DNA of 18,962 bases from an uncultured Burkholderiales bacterium (GTDB lineage Bacteria > Pseudomonadota > Gammaproteobacteria > Burkholderiales > Burkholderiaceae_C), in the NCBI GenBank assembly GCA_937897495.1, contig CALCBL010000111.1, positions 1-18,962 of the forward strand. The letters are read 5' to 3'. The notes beneath the pieces are model-generated. The model ran no database searches. It saw nothing but the letters and a program-made list of their open reading frames with translations, and had not been told where the DNA came from. The position numbers and the translations under genes were made by a program. Numbering within the stretch: the first letter of the stretch is position 1; the number at the start of each line of letters is the position of its first letter. Below, one piece after another: positions 16,653 to 18,962 of the stretch.

Positions 16653-18005
16653 ATGCGCCCTGACCTGATTGCCACCCTGCAAGCCATTGCCCAGCAACAA
16701 ACCAGCCCGCAAGCTGAATGGGAAAAAAGCCATGAAATTGCCCGCAGCGCAGTCTGCGACAAGGTTTTCATGGACTTGGCACCAGCGGCTGGCCCGTCTG
16801 TCTTGCAGGAAACAAGCTTGGTCAACTCGGCCCTCAAGGGCTTGGCCTTCTCTGTCAAAGACCTTTTTGACGTGGCTGGGCAAGCCACTTTGGCAGGCTC
16901 CAAAGTGCTGAAAGGCGTTCCTGCAGCCCTTGCAGATTGCCCTGCGGTGGCAAGGCTCAAGGCAGCTGGCGGTAGCAATTTGGGCCGAACCAACATGGTG
17001 GAGTTTGCGTTTTCTGGCATTGGCAACAACCCGCACTACGGTACACCGGCGGCTTGGGATGCCAAAACAGGAAAAGCTGTCATGAGCCACGGCAAAGGCC
17101 ATGTTCCCGGTGGATCATCTTCTGGGGCAGCTGTTTCTGTGGCCACGGGTGCTGCTTTCATTGGCATGGGCTCTGACACCGGCGGCTCCATTCGCATTCC
17201 GGCTGCCCTCAATGGCTTGGTGGGATTTAAAAACACGGCGCGCCATGTGCCCACCTTGGGCGCAGTCCCCTTGTCGACCACCATGGACACGATCTGCGCC
17301 ATGACGCGCAGTGTGCGCGATGCCGTTTTGGCACACGAAATTTTGGCCGCTCGAACCGTAGCCCGCTCAAGCAGGTCTCTGTCCAGCTATCGACTGGCCG
17401 TGCCGACACACCTCATGCTCGATGGCATGGAGGCTGGCGTGCAAAAGGCTTGGGAGCGCAGCCTGTCTCGTTTGTCGCAAGCGGGTGCGCGCATTGTGGA
17501 AGTGCCACTGTCTGAAATCAAAGAGCTTGCAGGACTGCTGGCCACAGGCGGTTTCAGCGCTGCAGAAAGCTACACCTGGCATCGCCATCTTTTAGACAAG
17601 GATGCAGCAGCCTACGACCCTCGCGTTTCGGCGCGCATTGTGCGGGGTGCCAACATGAAAGCCTTTGAATATTTAGATTTACAAGCTGGCCGCGCAGCCT
17701 GGATTGCACGCATGCAATCGGCATTGAACGCTTGCGATGCGGCCCTCTCCCCCACTGTGCCGATTTATGGCCCTACTTTAGAAAGCGTGGCACCCGGCGC
17801 AGAAAGAGACGATGCATTTTTTGCGGCCAATGCTTTGTTGCTGCGCAACACCAGCGTGATCAACATGCTCGATGGCTGTGCATTGTCATTGCCCATTCAT
17901 GAGGCCGGCGAATTGCCTAGCAGCATGATGATTTGGCAAGGCCCCATGAAGGACGATGCCATTTTGAATGTTTCACTGGCCATCGAAAGTGCTTTAAACA
18001 CTTAA
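16653..18005 (+). CDS. Amidase-signature family hydrolase
   Basis: Member of the amidase signature family (GatA, fatty acid amide hydrolase and bacterial amidases), which hydrolyse amide bonds with a Ser-cisSer-Lys triad. The 450-residue protein has Lys69 in FSVKDLFDVAG, the cis-Ser155 in PGGSSSGAA and the nucleophile Ser179 in GSDTGGSIRIPAALNG, followed by LVGFKNTARHVPTLG. Lys to cis-Ser spacing is 86 residues, against 75 in GatA and FAAH, because of an extra segment rich in K, G and H around 135-150. The substrate cannot be told; no gatB or gatC neighbour is visible, so a stand-alone amidase is more likely than a tRNA amidotransferase subunit. The ATG has AGGAA about 9 bases upstream. It is the only plus-strand gene, convergent with the SDR gene 15 bases away. 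No signal peptide or membrane segment is seen. Confidence 0.9.
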   Translation: MRPDLIATLQAIAQQQTSPQAEWEKSHEIARSAVCDKVFMDLAPAAGPSVLQETSLVNSALKGLAFSVKDLFDVAGQATLAGSKVLKGVPAALADCPAVARLKAAGGSNLGRTNMVEFAFSGIGNNPHYGTPAAWDAKTGKAVMSHGKGHVPGGSSSGAAVSVATGAAFIGMGSDTGGSIRIPAALNGLVGFKNTARHVPTLGAVPLSTTMDTICAMTRSVRDAVLAHEILAARTVARSSRSLSSYRLAVPTHLMLDGMEAGVQKAWERSLSRLSQAGARIVEVPLSEIKELAGLLATGGFSAAESYTWHRHLLDKDAAAYDPRVSARIVRGANMKAFEYLDLQAGRAAWIARMQSALNACDAALSPTVPIYGPTLESVAPGAERDDAFFAANALLLRNTSVINMLDGCALSLPIHEAGELPSSMMIWQGPMKDDAILNVSLAIESALNT

Positions 18006-18020
18006 GCGGCTTGGCACAAC

Positions 18021-18785
18021 TTAACCGCGGCCCGCAAACGGCATCTTGGTAGCCATCACTGTGTGGAACATCACGTTGGCTTCAAGGGGCAAGCTAGCCA
18101 TGTAAACCACCGACTTGCCGACAACGGCCACATCCATCAAAGGCTCAGCTTTGATTTCAAGATTGGCTTGGGGCACACCCTTTGCCATTCTCATGGCCAT
18201 GGGAGTGGCAGCATTGCCCACATCAATTTGACCCACCGCAATGTCGTACTGACGACCATCCAACGAAGCTGTTTTGGTCAGGCCTGACACCGCATGTTTG
18301 GTGGACGTGTAGGCAATGGAAAAGGGCCTTGGCGTGGTGGCTGAAATAGAGCCGTTGTTGATGATGCGGCCACCCATGGGCTTTTGGTCTTTCATGACGC
18401 GAAAGGCTTCGCGAATGCACAAGAACATGCCTGTCAAATTGGTATCAACCACGCCCTTCCACATTTCCAAACTCAATTCGGGCAAGGGAATAGCGGGTGT
18501 ACTCACGCCTGCATTGTTGAACAACAAATCGACACGGCCAAATGTTTTGACACACTGCGCAAACAAGTTGGCGACTGAGTCTTCTTGCGTCACGTCTGTG
18601 GGCACGGCCAACACACGCGAGCCTGCGTTCAAGGCCTTGGCTTCTTCAACCACCTCTTCCAAATTGGCCTGCCTTCGACCCGCCAACACAACACTCCAGC
18701 CATCATGCAACAAAGCCATGGCGGTGGCTTTGCCGATGCCAGAACCTGCGCCGGTCACAATGGCAATTTTTGAATTTTGTGTCAT
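18021..18785 (-). CDS. Short-chain dehydrogenase/reductase (SDR) family oxidoreductase
   Basis: Classical SDR of 254 residues with a Rossmann fold. The cofactor motif TGAGSGIG is at 11-18, NNAG at 90-93, the catalytic Ser146 in NNGSIS, and the YxxxK pair Tyr159 and Lys163 in [11 protein letters not shown], so the active site is complete. The arginine pair in AGRRQ after the second beta strand suggests NADP(H) preference. The usual PG motif after beta-6 is replaced by [11 protein letters not shown]. Start ATG at 18785 has AGGAG about 9 bases upstream. The substrate is unknown, and the nearest neighbours give no pathway; SDRs cannot be assigned from motifs alone. It may be co-transcribed with the partial gene 68 bases upstream or have its own promoter. 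Confidence 0.93.
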   Translation of the reverse strand: MTQNSKIAIVTGAGSGIGKATAMALLHDGWSVVLAGRRQANLEEVVEEAKALNAGSRVLAVPTDVTQEDSVANLFAQCVKTFGRVDLLFNNAGVSTPAIPLPELSLEMWKGVVDTNLTGMFLCIREAFRVMKDQKPMGGRIINNGSISATTPRPFSIAYTSTKHAVSGLTKTASLDGRQYDIAVGQIDVGNAATPMAMRMAKGVPQANLEIKAEPLMDVAVVGKSVVYMASLPLEANVMFHTVMATKMPFAGRG

Positions 18786-18853
18786 GGCTTTTGTCTCCTG
18801 CTGATATTGAGATGAATGAACTTAACTGAAATTTGTGGGTCTTGAAAAAAGCT

Positions 18854-18962
18854 TCAGCGTCGATTCTTACGCGCTTGACTGGATTTTTTTTGACCGGCTG
18901 ACTTAGATGGAGCCCCTTTTGCAGAGGCTTTGACTTGGCGATTGGGCGAGCTTAAGCCCTCT
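18854..18962 (-). CDS. C-terminal tail of an unidentified gene (cut by window edge)
   Basis: A frame open from the window edge ends at a TGA at 18854, giving the last 35 residues of a protein. They are low-complexity and strongly basic, rich in K, R, S, A and Q, and end SSQARKNRR. Such tails occur in RNA helicases, RNase R, pseudouridine synthases and other RNA-binding proteins, but the stretch is too short and too biased to name a family. It is on the same strand as the SDR gene, 68 bases upstream of it. That it is coding at all is inferred from composition and the position of its stop. Confidence 0.5.
   Translation of the reverse strand, partial: EGLSSPNRQVKASAKGAPSKSAGQKKSSQARKNRR

Noticed and set aside
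1..18962. Insertion sequences, CRISPR arrays, tRNA genes, toxin-antitoxin or defence genes.
   Set aside because: Almost all sequence is taken up by recognised housekeeping genes; no direct repeats with regular spacing, transposase motifs or cloverleaf patterns were seen.

Overview
The window is a conserved housekeeping stretch of a betaproteobacterial chromosome. Gene order and protein types point to Burkholderiales, probably a Comamonadaceae-like freshwater lineage; that placement is inferred from familiarity, not from a database search. No mobile element, CRISPR array, tRNA, rRNA or phage gene is visible, and no gene-free stretch exceeds about 215 bases. I see no convincing new multi-gene system.

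Layout, read in the direction of the minus strand from right to left: the last 35 codons of an unidentified basic-tailed protein (18854-18962); an SDR-family oxidoreductase (18021-18785); a single plus-strand gene, an amidase-signature hydrolase (16653-18005), divergent from rpsB and convergent with the SDR gene; then a long minus-strand series. That series starts with the translation block rpsB, tsf, pyrH, frr. It continues with the envelope block cdsA, dxr, rseP, bamA, skp, lpxD, fabZ, lpxA, lpxB, rnhB and a SpoU-type RNA 2'-O-methyltransferase. After a 200-base gap with its own likely promoter come carA and the first 342 codons of carB, cut by the window edge.

The genes work together as follows. 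rpsB and tsf supply ribosomal protein S2 and elongation factor Ts, pyrH makes UDP, and frr recycles ribosomes. cdsA makes CDP-diacylglycerol and dxr makes MEP for isoprenoids. rseP is the site-2 protease of the envelope stress response, and bamA and skp serve outer-membrane protein assembly. lpxD, fabZ, lpxA and lpxB build lipid A. carAB feeds carbamoyl phosphate to pyrimidine and arginine synthesis.

Points worth a second look: uppS, normally between frr and cdsA in Betaproteobacteria, is missing, with frr and cdsA only 14 bases apart; RseP is about 80 residues short and shows one PDZ domain instead of two; LpxA carries Met at the acyl-chain ruler position, suggesting short (C10-like) acyl chains; the rpsB leader folds into nested helices and a clear intrinsic terminator separates rpsB from tsf; nearly all envelope-block genes lack a Shine-Dalgarno sequence while the translation-block genes have GGAG; and the amidase has an 11-residue insert between its catalytic Lys and cis-Ser.
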